From Polytrichum commune (Eukaryota; Streptophyta; Polytrichopsida; Polytrichales; Polytrichaceae): a stretch of DNA of 64,000 nt. Where the stretch lies: NCBI GenBank assembly GCA_950295325.1, contig OX485805.1:30615501-30679500 (forward strand). The letters run 5' to 3'. Positions 23,401 to 35,794 of the stretch are shown in pieces. The notes under the pieces were generated by a model that was given only the letters and a program-made list of their open reading frames with translations, was not told the DNA's origin and did not search any database. The number at the start of each line of letters is the position of its first letter. Positions within the stretch are counted from its first letter, which is position 1. Position numbers and translations under genes: made by a program.

Positions 23401-23809
23401 AGAGCCATGGGATTACGTCACTGAAGAGACACTAGGAGACTTGGTGTCTGCTGGCGATAATTTTGCAGTTCCGGCGATTGAAGGTAATGCAGAAGGGGTG
23501 GACTTCTACATTCTTCAATGCCAAAGGAGAAAGCAGATCGTAAGGGAGAAATTTACATGTATTTGGGGTGGGCAATTCGATGTTGGAGAATATGTCATTG
23601 CAGGAACCTACTATCAGAAATGGGGGAGTAGCCCTAATTCATATGTGTACTTGAGGAATTCCAGAGTAGCTTATATCGATGCCTCCTTAGTTATTGCATG
23701 CAAATTTCAGATGGTCCCAGCTGCTCATAGAGTAAAGGGTGATGAGCCTGTTTACCAATTGTTAAGTGAGACAATTGATGTAATTACAACAAGCCTAGAG
23801 GCTCTATAA
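20470..23809 (+). CDS. Transposase-like protein, 896 aa, exons 20470-21264 and 21914-23809
   Basis: Exon 1 ends at a CAG|GTATGC donor (21264) and exon 2 begins after TGTAG (21914). The join is phase 0 and reads ...LLLESQ|ASFYERF..., adding 17 residues before the methionine at 21965. Residues 37-55 form a basic, bZIP-like stretch rich in Arg. Two Cys/His clusters follow: CCCKYH near 303, and a CTCSCPVC cluster with further Cys near 334-350. Three acidic motifs, DFAENY (~484), SDGCAGQFK (~568) and HGKGEWDGAG (~603), have the look of an RNase-H-fold DDD/E catalytic core. Similar motif sets occur in uncharacterised proteins of animals and algae. Its place between inverted termini supports a transposase role. 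It converges with the RING gene, with 484 bp between their stop codons. Confidence 0.78.
21265..21913 (+). other. Intron of the transposase-like gene (649 bp)
   Basis: Bounded by GTATGC and TTGTGTAG. It is AT-rich and full of short GTACTAC/ATAGTACT-like phrases. Small frames inside it have no support. Confidence 0.75.
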
Positions 23810-24293
23810 TATTATGAGGAAGTTTTTAAACTCCCCCCTTCATAATTTTTGCACTTCATTTGAAATATCATTGGCAATAGGCATACAATGACATAAGTAC
23901 GTCTTACACCTTCAAAATTCAGCTGGAGGATGCCACTGATGTGACACATGAATCAAACAAGCCTGTATTCATAACTCTATTCAGTAAATATCAATACAAT
24001 TGATCATGACTTGATATAATCCGAGTCAACGACTTTAAACCAAATTAGGGCATGCTATAATTTGAGTTGATATAATCTGAGTCAAGGACCCTAAAACTCT
24101 CTACATGCTTCAATCTGCATAAAACTACCCTATATGCTTCAATTTGCCTAAAACTACTCTAGATGCTCATATGTACTCTCAAATTATGCACAAACTCAAG
24201 TGAGTCACGGATACCCAATAAACCACCAAAAATTTGAGTTTATAAAGGGTTCTGGTACAGGGTAACTCCCTCAAAATTTCACCCTATCCTATC

Positions 24294-27282
24294 CTACTTC
24301 TTCTTCTTTTTTGTCTTCTTCGGTCCGCTTCCCATGACCTCCAGCGTTTCCGAAGGCCCATCTGCTCGGGTCCTAACCTTCTCGAATTTTGATTTGTTCC
24401 TCGTGGTTATGGAAGTAGGCTTGCCACTAGTTTCAACATCTACAGCGCTCCTAGTCTTCTGTGACGCTACTAGGGTCTTCCCCGGGTCTTCCACAAATGC
24501 TGGTGGCCTACATACTACTCCCTTGCTGGCTTGTTGCTTGGTGAGCTCTGCAATTGTGGCCTTCAATTTGGCCACCTCATCATCCTTGGACACGTCAAGT
24601 TTCGGGTTGTCCTCTGCACGGTCAATTTCTGCATCCTTTCCTCGAGGTCTGTCATTGACCTCTTCTTGCAAGGGCTCATCGTCAGCACTTGAAGCTTGAG
24701 AACCATGTTCTTGGGTTTTCCCCGGGGTGCTGACAATTGTGTCATTAACAGCCTGCAGTTGATTCACCTCTGTAGCAATCGCTTCAGATGATTGCCCCGG
24801 AGCATCTGCACCCTTTGAAATGCCTAAAACCAATGTCGTGAATAACGACTTCTGAGGAGACTTGGACGGCGACTTCGTCGGAGTAGTTACTCCATGTGGA
24901 GCCTCAGTAGATGTAAGTCGAGAGGACGTCGTCGGAGTAGTAGCTGATGGTGCAGCCTCAGTAGATGGGAGTCGAGAGGGTGGCAAAAGTACACTCTTTG
25001 TTCCTGAGGGTGGAACCTGTGCTTGACTAGTCTCCCCCAAGCTGTATGTCCCTGTGCAAACCTTTGTTCCTGAATGCGGTATCTGTGCTTGACTAGTCTC
25101 TCCCAAGCTGTATGTCCCTGTGCACACCGAAGCCTGCCCAGGAAATGGCTGTTGAGAGGACCCTGCAATTAATAAACCAAAGCATAAGAAACAATTCACT
25201 TATATGCGTGATTAAGTGTATAAGACTACAATATAGCAGTGAGTGGCATAATAACATAGTCTAATAATGAATCCTGAGTGCAAAACATATTCAAAATATG
25301 TGTATGTACTTATGAGTACACAAAGCATACAGGTAAAGTAATCTTGCAATGTATGCTGATAGACCCATTATTACACTGAAATGTACTAATCAGACTATAC
25401 CTGATTATAACTAGTGTATGAATCTTGAGTGCAAAACACATTGAGAATATGTGCATATACTTCTGAGTGCCCAAAGCATACAGGTAAAGTACTCTTGCAA
25501 TGTATGCTGATAGACCCATTATTACACTGAAATGTACTATTCAGACTATACTTGATTATAACTAGTGTATGCCTCATGAGTGCAAAACATACTCAGAATA
25601 TGTGCATATACTTCTGAGTGCCCAAAGCATACTGTAAAACTACTGTTATTATGTATGTTAATAGACTCAGTAGTACATTGACATATACTAAGTGTACTAT
25701 TTGCGAGTGTAACTAGTGTACTATGTTGAAGCGTTATAAACACTTCAATATACTACAATTCACAGAGCATGTGTACTACAAGTATATTCTAATACAGAAC
25801 ATGTCAAACCCTAAACCCAATATTGACATTGTGTACATTAAATGAGTCACAAAAACAAGATGCTCAAGTAGATGGAAGCATACCAATGTCTGCACCACTC
25901 AGCTTGGCAGCAGCTGTTCTCTCTGATAGAGCCAGCTTTCTTTGGAGGTCGCAATCCAGTGCATCGGCCTTCTCTTCAAGACTAATGGGAAGTTCCCCAA
26001 AGCCAAAACTTTTGTACCAGTCTGGATGAACAACTGAACATGATTTTTCTACACACTTTACTGATGTACTAAACCAGGACACAACACACCATGGGTGGTA
26101 TACATGGCGGCAGCTACACACTAGAATGTCATTGTAAGAAAATGGGCAATCACACAAAACGCAATTCGTTACCATTATAGAATCACTATCCATCAGCTCT
26201 AACTCTAGTGAGTTGCACATGGGGTGGGGGTGCAAAGCCAGTCCAGGCCGTCCACTTCGTAAATTGGACAACTGCTTGGCCATAATAGATTGTTGACTCA
26301 CGAGGAACGCTTCCCTCCGCACCAACTTCTCATGAAGAGAGGCTTGGAGTTGCTGGTCAGCAACAATGGCGTTGTACTCACCCTCTGTCCTCTTGAAAGT
26401 GGCTTCGTAGAAGTCAAAGGTCATCTGCATTGTCGGCAACTCGTTCAGCTCGGTACAACCCTCAAGCTTCTTCTTGTACTCCTTGCAGGTCGCATCCATG
26501 GAGTCCAGCATTATGCGGACGCCCTCCACCTTAGAGTCCAGGCGTTGCTTCTCTTTCACAGCCGTGTCCATATCAATCCTCAGAGCAAGCAGCTCCAATT
26601 CAACCAGACGTTGAAGGTCGTTGCTCTCTCGCTTTTTTTTCTCAATCCAGGAGGAACTTTGTCCACCCACCCCTCCACACGGCAACTCACCGGGCTCTCC
26701 CTTCACAAGGACGTCACCTTGCATTAAAGTGTCCATATCTTCTTCCTCCAAAATGTCACTGAAATTCCTTTCAGTGAGTGCCGCTTTCATCTCCAATGCG
26801 GCCTTCATTTTCTTTTGCCATGCACTACACTGATTTCGGTTTGTGATGTGAGCAAAAGATGCCCAATCAACATCTAAACCCTTCACTACATCAGCGACAA
26901 TACCAATTGCGAATTCTTTACCTATGAGCTTAGTTTTGATTAGAGAAGGTTTCTGGTAGACTATAGGATACAGTCTAGCAATGGCAGACTTAACCTTAGG
27001 ATTCTTGACATCCCCAAACCAAAACCCTGACTTGCCTCGCTGTGGCCCAAACACGGAGGTCAGATCGCTCTGGAGGATCTCTCTGGTGTCTCTGGACTTG
27101 TGAGGATTGATCCCTGTCCCATTCAACCCAAAACTATCCCTAAAATCCTCGAAAGACAATGCAGGAGGAGGTGCACCTCTCCGCAAAACAACAATTTTGT
27201 CATCTACGTCATCCACAGTGGTAAGGTGGAGCTGTTCATCATCGTCAGGAACAACGTCCTGTTTTTTCTCTTTTTTCCCCAT
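24294..27282 (-). CDS. RING-type zinc-finger protein of the transposon, 755 aa, exons 27282-25884 and 25162-24294
   Basis: The start is the ATG at 27282 (MGKKEKK); the frame stays open upstream but has no earlier ATG. Exon 1 ends ACATTG|GTATGC and exon 2 begins after TTGCAG, in matching phase. Residues 1-190 have no family I recognise. About 230-350 is rich in Glu, Lys and Leu and likely coiled coil. Residues ~373-420 carry C-x2-C-x11-C-x-C-R-H-x2-H-x2-C-x10-C-x4-C, a RING-like zinc module followed by HPDWYKSFGFG. Exon 2 is Ser/Thr/Pro-rich with duplicated CTGTYSLGETSQAQ and STEA..TTPT units, and ends in a Lys-rich tail that may be a nuclear signal. It may regulate or assist the transposase, or act as a ubiquitin ligase; neither is shown. 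Confidence 0.72.
25163..25883 (-). other. Intron of the RING gene, containing a tandem repeat
   Basis: Read on the minus strand it starts GTATGC and ends TTGCAG. It holds three ~151-bp tandem copies and no supported coding frame. Confidence 0.7.
25270..25725. repeat. Tandem repeat, ~151 bp x 3
   Basis: The phrase TGAGTGCAAAACATA recurs at a 151-bp step (from about 25275, 25426 and 25578), each followed by a TTCTGAGTGCCCAAAGCATA-like box and an AATGTA..CTAGTGTA end. Copies 1 and 2 are close and copy 3 is more diverged at its end. The array lies inside the intron of the RING gene. Confidence 0.85.
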
Positions 27283-28003
27283 TGCTAAACCCTGTGGCCT
27301 GTGTTTGAAACCTTGCCTAAACCCTAAAACCCTAATCCTCACTATGAAGACGTGAAATGAGTGAAGCCACCTGACAGTAAAACCCTAGCTAAAGCCCAGA
27401 GGACCGAAATTGCAACCTTGCTTGAGCAAAACCGTAAACCTCAACATGAATGGAATGAATGTAGAATGCGCGATATGAGTGAAGCCGAATCTACCTGAAC
27501 CCTAGCTAAACCCCAGAGGACCAGTTCTCATTGTGCTTCCCTCATACAACAAAAAACAAAAAAAACAAAACACAGATTTGCAACCAGGACCTCTGTTTCC
27601 CAACGCAACAGCTCCGCTCCGCCTTCCCAACGCCACAACTCCGCCTCACCAACGTCACAGCTCCGCCTCCCCAGCGGCACAAAAAAACGAAAAAGACGGA
27701 ATTCCACGACTCTACCCCAGGAGGATTCTCCGCCCAACTCACGAAGCGGGAGAATTTTGAATACGCGCTAAACCGGCGCGCGCCCAGGTTGCCGGGAGTC
27801 TAGCTTGCCCGAAATTGGAAACCTGACGCGTCAATATTAAAGTCCGAAACCCAGTCTGTCAACTCCCCATAAAGCCCGTACTCAACGGCCACGATTGCCC
27901 TGGCACAGAGAATCGATGGTGATGCTAGATTTAGAAATCTCAAAGAATTGCCCCAAACTGATGTACTAAACATACTTTGATTTTTGCCCAAAGTGTACCA
28001 ACC

Positions 28004-28024
28004 TTAGCGTGCTTCTACCCATAA
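28004..28024 (-). repeat. Right terminal inverted repeat and target duplication
   Basis: TTAGCGTGCTTCTACCC (28004-28020) mirrors the left end exactly. ATAA at 28021-28024 duplicates the left flank. Confidence 0.85.
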
Positions 28025-29515
28025 TACATCTATAAACTAAATTACTTTATAATAAAATTATCTATATTCTATGTTTGCTTAAGATTGATATAAGTAAATC
28101 CAAAAATACTTGACTGGTTGATTTGGATGCAGACTAAAGACCTTGTAGGACACTATTAATACATAGGTTTCTTGAAAATGTAAGGTCACATAAAAAAACA
28201 TTCGAAGATATAAATTCATTTGCAACATGATCCTTAGAAGTAACGTTATGAATATATATCATGTCGGATTTCCTACTTTAAAATTGAAGCCTATTATTGT
28301 TTCTCATAGAAATCATGGTCCAGATGTAAAATACTTGGTTCATCATCCGGATACAAAATTGACCTCTTGCACATATACTTAGATATCTTAGAAAAATATA
28401 TACAATCACATTTTACGTGCATTGCATATTATGGTAGGTTTGGATGATTCACAACTTCTCAAAATATGTGATTCATTCTATAATTTCCTAAATGATGGAA
28501 ATTGGTGTTTTCCTCCATCTCTTCAAAAAAATGGAAATATGATTTTTTTTTTTTTCTCCTTTAGATGATCGCACGTAGTATTTTGCATTAATCAACATTA
28601 GGGCCAAATTCTTGAATCAAGTGGGCACAATCTAGGGCAAAAATACTATTTGAGGAGTTAGAAATATTACAAAAATTGGTGATATCAAATCCAAAACCTG
28701 AAAAATATACCATATCAAATATTCAAAAGGTACATATTTAATTGTTAGAACTTAAAGAACGTTTGCAAAGTGAATTTCTAGATCCATTTGATCCCTTAAT
28801 AAAAGTCATTGATGATTGGAGTGTGTCAGTGAAAAGAAAAAAACCTTTGGTAGAGCGTATGTGAAAAAAGAATGAGTATTTTTATTTTATTTTTCATATA
28901 AGTTAATGAAGTTAGAAATACGGAATTTGATTGTACTATAGTTTGTTGATAGTTTGTTAAATGTGGTTTTAGAGGATGTATCCATTATCATTTCTCCATC
29001 TTATTTCATAAAATATTTATCCTTTGTAGTGATTCGCAATTGCTACCTGAGTGAGACAATTCCCAAGCCAATCCAACGGCAAGAACTAAACCCTAAACAT
29101 GGAAATGTTCCTCGAAAGACTTTGTTATTTGTTGCCATTGTGATAATTCTTGTTGATAAACATGCGTGTCTGTGGCCTGAATATGAGCTGGATTTTTATG
29201 GAGCGATGGGAAATTCTATACAGGAGCTCTTGGTGTCAGATGTGGACTCCGAAGTTCTTTTATCATGTCAGCAAAGTAGGAAATGTATAATCTGAAAGAC
29301 CAGAAGATTTGTGCTTAGTTGTGAATTATCTGTAGAGATGGTGAATTCCTTTCTGTACAGATTTGTATTCATGAATCTTATCTGTGGGAATGTAGAATCC
29401 ATTTTATAGGGATCTGAAAATTTGTTTGGAAGAATTTTGTAATGAACATTTTCAGTAGCCCATCAAGCAGAGAGACTTTCAGTGATGGTCAAATGATAAC
29501 TTGAACCTCCACTAC
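28025..29515. other. Non-coding stretch, one unexplained 113-aa frame
   Basis: AT-rich DNA. A frame at 28954-29295 is the longest and its second half (29035-29295) is less AT-rich, but it matches no domain I know and no splice partners were found. I treat it as unconfirmed. Confidence 0.25.
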
Positions 29516-29524
29516 AAGAACAGG

Positions 29525-29685
29525 TTGGGAATAGGCCCCGTAATTGCAACACTGTAAATCTATAATCCCCAAATGTTTTACAAGGAATGACAAATAATAT
29601 TGGGTGACACTATACCCCAGTTTATAAGTAGTATTGAGCGAGACAATGAGAACTGGTGACCCTAAATAGCATATTTAGTGTACTG
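29525..29685 (-). repeat. Dispersed repeat J, copy 1
   Basis: The reverse complement of this stretch aligns with 43975-44140. Shared blocks are GTCACC..AATATTATTTGTCATTCCTT, GGGATTATAGATTTACA and GTTGCAATTAC, with GCTCAATACTA and a TTTAGTGTCACC-like box on the other side. Confidence 0.6.
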
Positions 29686-29689
29686 CTCT

Positions 29690-31310
29690 TTTCAAGTTCC
29701 AACGGACTATTGTTATTGAATATTGAGAAAGAGGTCCTTCCAATTTCACCAACCAAACACCACTGTATTCATGGAAGTGTCCATTATGGTGGGAAAATGG
29801 TTTCCATCCACCCCATACAGGTCCACCGCATAAATTCCACAAGTTGAACTGTTGAGAGCAGCAGTTAAGATGGGCACCGATTTTACCAATGTATGAAAGT
29901 GCACATCCATTGTCATAAAAACTTGCAATGGCAATATCTCACAATAAACATTCCAATAGTCAAGAGACCTTCAACAATATGCAAAGTGAAACCCGGTTGC
30001 CTATACGTGTCGAATCTTCAGACCAGCACTATCAATTAATCAATGTCAGTAGCAATTAATCTCTGAAGGTTAAAGAACATCCATTTGAATTCCAAATGTA
30101 TGCAAGTCATAGTTAAGCCGGAGTATCAACACATCCATAGCTTGCACCAGCATTGTGACACAAATATGATGCAATAGATTCACCTCAACATCTGCTGATT
30201 GCATTTTTACAGGCTATCAATAAATTATCGTACATGTACTGAAACAGAAGGGTTATATCTTTCAGAAATATGGCTTGTGAGAGGCAGACAGGATACATCA
30301 CATGAATGAGGAAACCTTCCAGATTATCTGCTAAGAACCAGAATATTTTCTCCCTGTTGCAAATCATTCTGGCGTACATTTCTCCTTCACCTCATGACAA
30401 CCTTTCCCGAAGTGGGAAATGGAGATGGGATTCAAAACAATTGAAGGGATTCTAGAAAGAAGAAGGAGCTTCCAACATCCTTGCTAGGCTTGCTTGTCGT
30501 CGTCCAAGAGTAACAGCAACCCACAGCCAACTCACACACACCTGCACGAGATGCATCTTTTAATAAAACTCACAATATCCAAGTTCATAGAAGATGCAAA
30601 ATGAGGTATTCCAGAATCATAACATTCTTAAGTGGTATACTGGGAGTTCTCCCTAGATAAGCATCTTGGAGAGTATACACTTGGTGAGATTCTTGTTGGT
30701 AAGGTCTTCAAGTTGTGTCTTGGTAAATGGAAGAAGGCTTTGTCCGAAGATAGGTACCAACGAGTTGTTTGATTAATGAGAGCTTGCCACTTGACTATGC
30801 TTGGCATTCATGCATGTAACCAAGGACCTTGATTTGTTGGATTTATTCTTGAAGCTAGAATAGAAAGAGAATGTCCTTGCACATGCCTTTAAGAATGCTA
30901 TAGTTCCTCCCACTTTACAAGAAACTAGAATTTGACAGAAAAAGGACATGCACAATGTGATGATACTTTGTAAGTGACTATATGAGGTTCCAGAAAATAT
31001 TTTCTTGTTTTTTTAAACAGTTGATACGGTATGAAAAGGAATAATTTTAACTCAGAACTAGTGATGAGTGATCCCTAAAGCACTACAACAATTCCTTACA
31101 ACATGGGAGTATGAGATTACAATCTTTGCACAAACATGCTTACCGGTAATGCACACAGGGCAACATCTGAAGGACCGCTCACGAGCAAGCCCTCAATCAG
31201 CTTGTAAACGCATGCTGCAGCTGCATCTCCTAGCTTTTGAACAAAGGTATCAATTGTCACCTCACAAACATTCAAACAAACCTAAAGTTGAACTTCAAAA
31301 CAAGATTGAA
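29690..31310. other. Non-coding stretch, nothing recognised
   Basis: Short frames on both strands, no domains, no terminal repeats. Confidence 0.3.
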
Positions 31311-31314
31311 AAGA

Positions 31315-31560
31315 AATACGAATCACAACAAATGCAAGCAGGAGCGACAATCTTGGTGCGAAGACAAGCACACAAGCTTCTTGAGGTGGGGAGCTTCGGC
31401 GTTGGGGGCCTGTGTGGCCGGGCATGACAGCCCAGTATCAGGCCCTCTTCCCAACGGGCTCTCGTTCCCATGGGCACGGGCAATGAAGGAGATTCCGGGC
31501 AGTGAAGGAGACGTGCCCGGGGCAAGGCAGGGGGCCTGGGCAAATGTGATCTAGACCAGG
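31315..31560 (-). repeat. GC-richer repeat I, copy 2 (inverted)
   Basis: Inverted partner of 17440-17690, including the AAGCTTCTTGAGGTGGGGAG phrase and the run from CCCAACGGGCTCTCG to GGCAAATGTGATCTAG. Confidence 0.7.
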
Positions 31561-31749
31561 TTGTGGTAAAGGTTCTAATCTAAGCTAATTTATGATCTAA
31601 AAAAGTCTAAATAGTTATTAAGCAACATGAAAGTTGGTGAGGTAAAAAATGTAGTTGCACTTTTTGGAAAAGTCTCCTGACACCCGCATTCGAAACCTCT
31701 TTGATATTTTTTTGAAGCTAACATATTTGATTAAATATCCATTCATTCA

Positions 31750-32330
31750 TCATTGCCTTGCAAGCTTTTTCCTTCGGGGGACATTAGACCCCCCCCCATG
31801 AACTTTTCAGGGGAGGTAGATTTGGGCAGGGGTAGCCGCCCAGAAAGAAATTTAGATTTTTTGGACCCGACCAAAAACTTCTGCTCACCCGCCTGATTTC
31901 GAAAAAACCATTGCCCTTGTATTCTTGAAGGCCACTTATTCACAAATCCCATATTGAGTGCACTTCACCTTCAAGGTCCAAAATCCAATATATATGTTCA
32001 TCTCCTTTGAATTAATAAGCAACTGACTGGAATTTCATTATATAAGTGAAACCGTCGATAAAACATGTAATTAACTTGGAAGTAAAAAATATTACAAAAC
32101 CCTCACTGGCATTGAGGTTATAATTTTTGTGACTTGCCATTAAAAGGGTCTATGTCAATCTTAAAATGAAACTAAAGTATATATTTTTATTTTTTATAGG
32201 TTAAATATTATAATCTAGTTAATGCATTGTACTTTCACAAAGCATTCATATGCATTTAAACTAATTAAGTGTGATTGAATGTAATTAAGTCTAATTAATC
32301 CTAATCAAACCCAATTAAATCATAAAGTAT
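31750..32330 (-). repeat. Dispersed repeat E, copy 1
   Basis: Aligns over most of its length with the reverse complement of 53680-54260. Shared phrases include ATTGAGTGCACTTCACCTTC, CATTGAGGTTATAATTTTTG followed by TGACTTGCCATT, and the GC-richer segment around TCGGTCGGGTC. It continues into AT-rich DNA with many TAATTAAG-like phrases. Confidence 0.65.
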
Positions 32331-32339
32331 GTTTACCAA

Positions 32340-35300
32340 ATTAATTAAGCTTAATCAATTATAAAATAATTCTAATGGTATCAATTTATGAATTATTATA
32401 AATCATGTAAATAATATAAACGGAGATTTCATCAAAATTGACATTCACTTATATAAAATGTATTAAAATTTTCTTCAAGCCAACCAATTTGGCTTTGTTA
32501 ATTTGCTCCGTGATCGATTGTATTCCAAATGTATCTTCTCGGTAAGAAAAAAATGCCTCTTAAATCAGTTAAAATATCTACTATATTATTAAAAAATACG
32601 AAAGTATGATTTCAAATATTAATGAATTTCAAAATAATTTGGCAAAGTTCTTGCATCGCCACCTTTAAATTTTATTCTAAGACCTGAATAGGTTTGATAA
32701 GCTTTTCGTTGTTGTTCGTTCCAAGTTAGATTTTAAATACGTTCTCTAGCCTCTTGAACAAAGTACGTTCAACTAGTTGTTGTACAATTAGGTGGCCTTT
32801 TGCCTATATAAAAAATTATTCCATTCACATCTCACATTGCTCAAGCAATAATACAAAATACAAAGTTCAATTGTTCAATGGATATGTCAGAGATTATTAC
32901 CTCCACCGTTGGCCAACTTCCTCAACTTGCAAACTTTTTGACATAGCATGCTACTTATCATAGTATATAGACAAAAATTGTTTCATTGTCTTATAAATTG
33001 TTTTCTCATTTTTTTTCATAATGCTAGAATAATTTTTTTTTTAAACATTCCATCTGACATGTACATCCCTCAGATAATGACGCAATAATATCTTTACATG
33101 CGAGCAAAAAGTTTTAGAATTTTCATCTATTGAAACTTCAAAAATGTCTATATTTTGTTTGTTTTTCCTATAAGCTTTAGAGTTTTATTTTAGTTATGAA
33201 ATGGACCTCTGCAGTGGTTCATCCTTTGTAAATTCTCTACTATGAATTTAACTTGAAGATATCTCTATAAACATTGTATTTGGTGGAACGCTAAACCCAC
33301 TTTGAGCATCATCATATCTATCTTCTTCATAATATTCAGTTGTACATGCTTAGGTGATAATATCAGTGCTAACACTTGCATGTATGCTTATAGATATTGG
33401 GTTAAAATATGTTCTTAGCATTGGCATGTTTGGGTGTAGGGTATTTTATGGAGGACATAACAATGTTACCATTACTGAAATCAAAATATCAACAAGCCGA
33501 CCACTTATGTTTTGATTTTTTGCATCTTTTTTTGGTTTATTATGGTGTGCAAAAATAAATAAGTTAGTAGTCAAAATTTTAAGATATCAATTCTACATAT
33601 GCACATATGTGAAATCTCTAGCTTTCATAATAATAAAATTTTAAATAAAGGATTTGTTCATCTTCGAGGCATCCATCTCTCTCTAATCCTTGATTAATGA
33701 TCTTTTTGACCTAATGCTTCTTACAGATGTGGAAATAGACCTCAAAACAACTATATTAAAATCTGGTAATATTTAATAAATGACAACAATTATTAGGTCT
33801 CTTAAAATATCGGTAGACGACAACCAAAAGTTCCCAAAATAAGGCTAACCTTTGAGTTATAACTATTCTAATAAAGTACACATCACTCCACATACAATAC
33901 AACTTTCACCATACCCAAAGCTTACATCGGATTAGGAGCCAATCCAATTATCCATATGGAAATACATGCCTTGCAAAAAATTGTTTCCTTCGAAACTCAC
34001 ACTAAATATATTTAATAACATTTGCTTCCAACAAGAATTTTAGAGACTACTATATCAAAGCTTATTTGTATTCTTAAACCATGTAATACTTCCTAGATCC
34101 CACTTTGCCTCAACCTCTAGAAGCATTCTAGTTCTTATGCCAAAAAACTACCAATGCAAAATACTCTAGACTTTGTGGATTTTTCCAATGTAGCTACATC
34201 CAAAACAACAGAAATATGCATAAATTGCAAATGAAAAGGAACACATTTGTCCTTTTCAGAATTACACAAAAAAAACCTCTAGCTCCATTCCTCACATGAT
34301 TCCAAGAGTCTCTTCACAAGATTCAGCACATTCTAAATCCCTCCCAACAAAAATCATATGACTGTCAAATAACATTTTTCCACCATTGTTGTCTGTAACC
34401 TTCAATGTCTTACACCGGTTGACTAGGCCGAAATTAGCTATCAGTAGTGAGTACTCCATGCAACCTAGCACAAAAAAAACCTTGCAATATCTATGACTCT
34501 TTGAGACTGATATTGTAACTTAACCTTTCAACACCTTGTGTTGATGCAACATATGAACTTATCAAATTGGCAGTGGAACACCATTGGGTAAAACCCTAAA
34601 CCCTTGAAGATAGCGTATCATTGCAAAAACTATTGCTAAAGATTACTACATGCAAAATAGAACAATTAGACATCAATCTGAGACATGACTATCACATACT
34701 CTAAACAATCGTCATTTTCCCTGACACTAAACTTGTGAATTGCAAAACGAATATTTGGCATGAATGCTCTTCCCAACTCCCAAAACTTTGCCCTCACAAA
34801 CAGAAGAAACTAGGTTTCCATACAATCTATCTTATCCACACTTTTTTAGAGTTGTCATTTGATGTAGTTCTTTACAACCGAAGATTCCGAACAAGGGGAA
34901 TGGAAACACTAATTTAGAAGTGCATGAATTGCTTTCTAACTGGAAATTCAGTAACAATTATGGTCTCAACATTTTCAAATCAGAGAACATATCATATCTC
35001 TTTGCCGCCACACTGAAATAAGGCAGATTTTGCTCTAAAGTGGACCAAGGGGAACAAAGAAAAAAGAATCTAAAGTGCTTTGGCAACATAAAAAGGATCA
35101 TGTGTGGTGTTATGATTCATACTGTCTAATGCAAAGTTAGATGTGCGTGAGGCTACAATTGAGCCTACAAAGAACCACTTGAGTAACCCAACCAAATGTT
35201 TGGCATGCTTAATACTAGACATTCTATGTGTTAAAGGCAATCGCCCACTAATAATCCCTTGCTTTCTCCCTCCCCAACACTTATTATACAATTCATTGAC

Positions 35301-35790
35301 TAACACATTGTATCGACAAAATCTATGGAAATGCCACCACGTGTAAACACAAATCATATAATAACATGATTCCTTATTTCCAAAGACTTCATTGGAACAC
35401 CTTTCCTCCCATGATTATTATCACAAGCATCAAAGGTACCATATATCAATCATCCATTACACATATATTGGATATGGAAATCCATCAAACCAAAGTACAA
35501 ACTTTCATGGAAGCAATCTCTTTGAATGCCATTGAATACCTCACATACATTGTCCTTAACAAATTAAATATGGAAAAACGCCAAGTATATGTACCCCTTG
35601 ACTAGCTCTACCTTCGATCTCTCAATTCTAAGGTCACCTATTGAAATAGAGGAATTATCTCATCCTCCTCTTATATTCCCCTATGGAAATTTTATGAGAA
35701 AGATTAATCATTCTATTAAGTTGAATACTCAATATCAGGTAGAGAAACCGAAAACGATGAATGTCATTACTAGTGCACTAGACTAGGGGT
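32340..35790. other. Non-coding stretch, nothing recognised
   Basis: Very AT-rich. Overlapping frames of 60-95 aa on opposite strands (34735-35786) show no domain and no splice-consistent gene. Confidence 0.3.
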
Positions 35791-35794
35791 AGAA

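Larger units (their letters stand above)
19513..28020. mobile_element. Two-gene DNA transposon, 8508 bp, complete (Sola-like?)
   Basis: The left end GGGTAGAAGCACGCTAA is exactly inverted at 28004-28020, and a weaker match continues to a shared GTACA about 26 bp in. Both ends are flanked by ATAA. Inside are two convergent spliced genes: a transposase-like protein on the plus strand (20470-23809) and a RING zinc-finger protein on the minus strand (27282-24294). Perfect terminal bases, a target duplication and open exons suggest an intact, perhaps autonomous copy. A 4-bp duplication with GGG-starting ends fits the Sola superfamily, but this is an inference from end structure and not a sequence match. 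A novel or lineage-specific superfamily is equally possible. Confidence 0.8.

Noticed and set aside
24334-24699. 121-aa frame on the plus strand
   Set aside because: Antisense to exon 2 of the RING gene. Low-complexity shadow without domain.
25270-25725. CRISPR-like spacing of repeats
   Set aside because: The whole 151-bp unit repeats with no unique spacers, and the host is a eukaryote.
27310-27335. Telomere-like CCCTAAA units
   Set aside because: Only two to three imperfect units just upstream of the RING gene start. Too short for an interstitial telomere; similar short phrases occur at 25806 and 34590.
25884-27342. Start of the RING gene at 27342
   Set aside because: The codon there is GTG on the minus strand. 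The first ATG in frame is at 27282.
28954-29295. 113-aa host gene
   Set aside because: No domain, no splice partners and AT-rich first half. Kept only as an unconfirmed frame.
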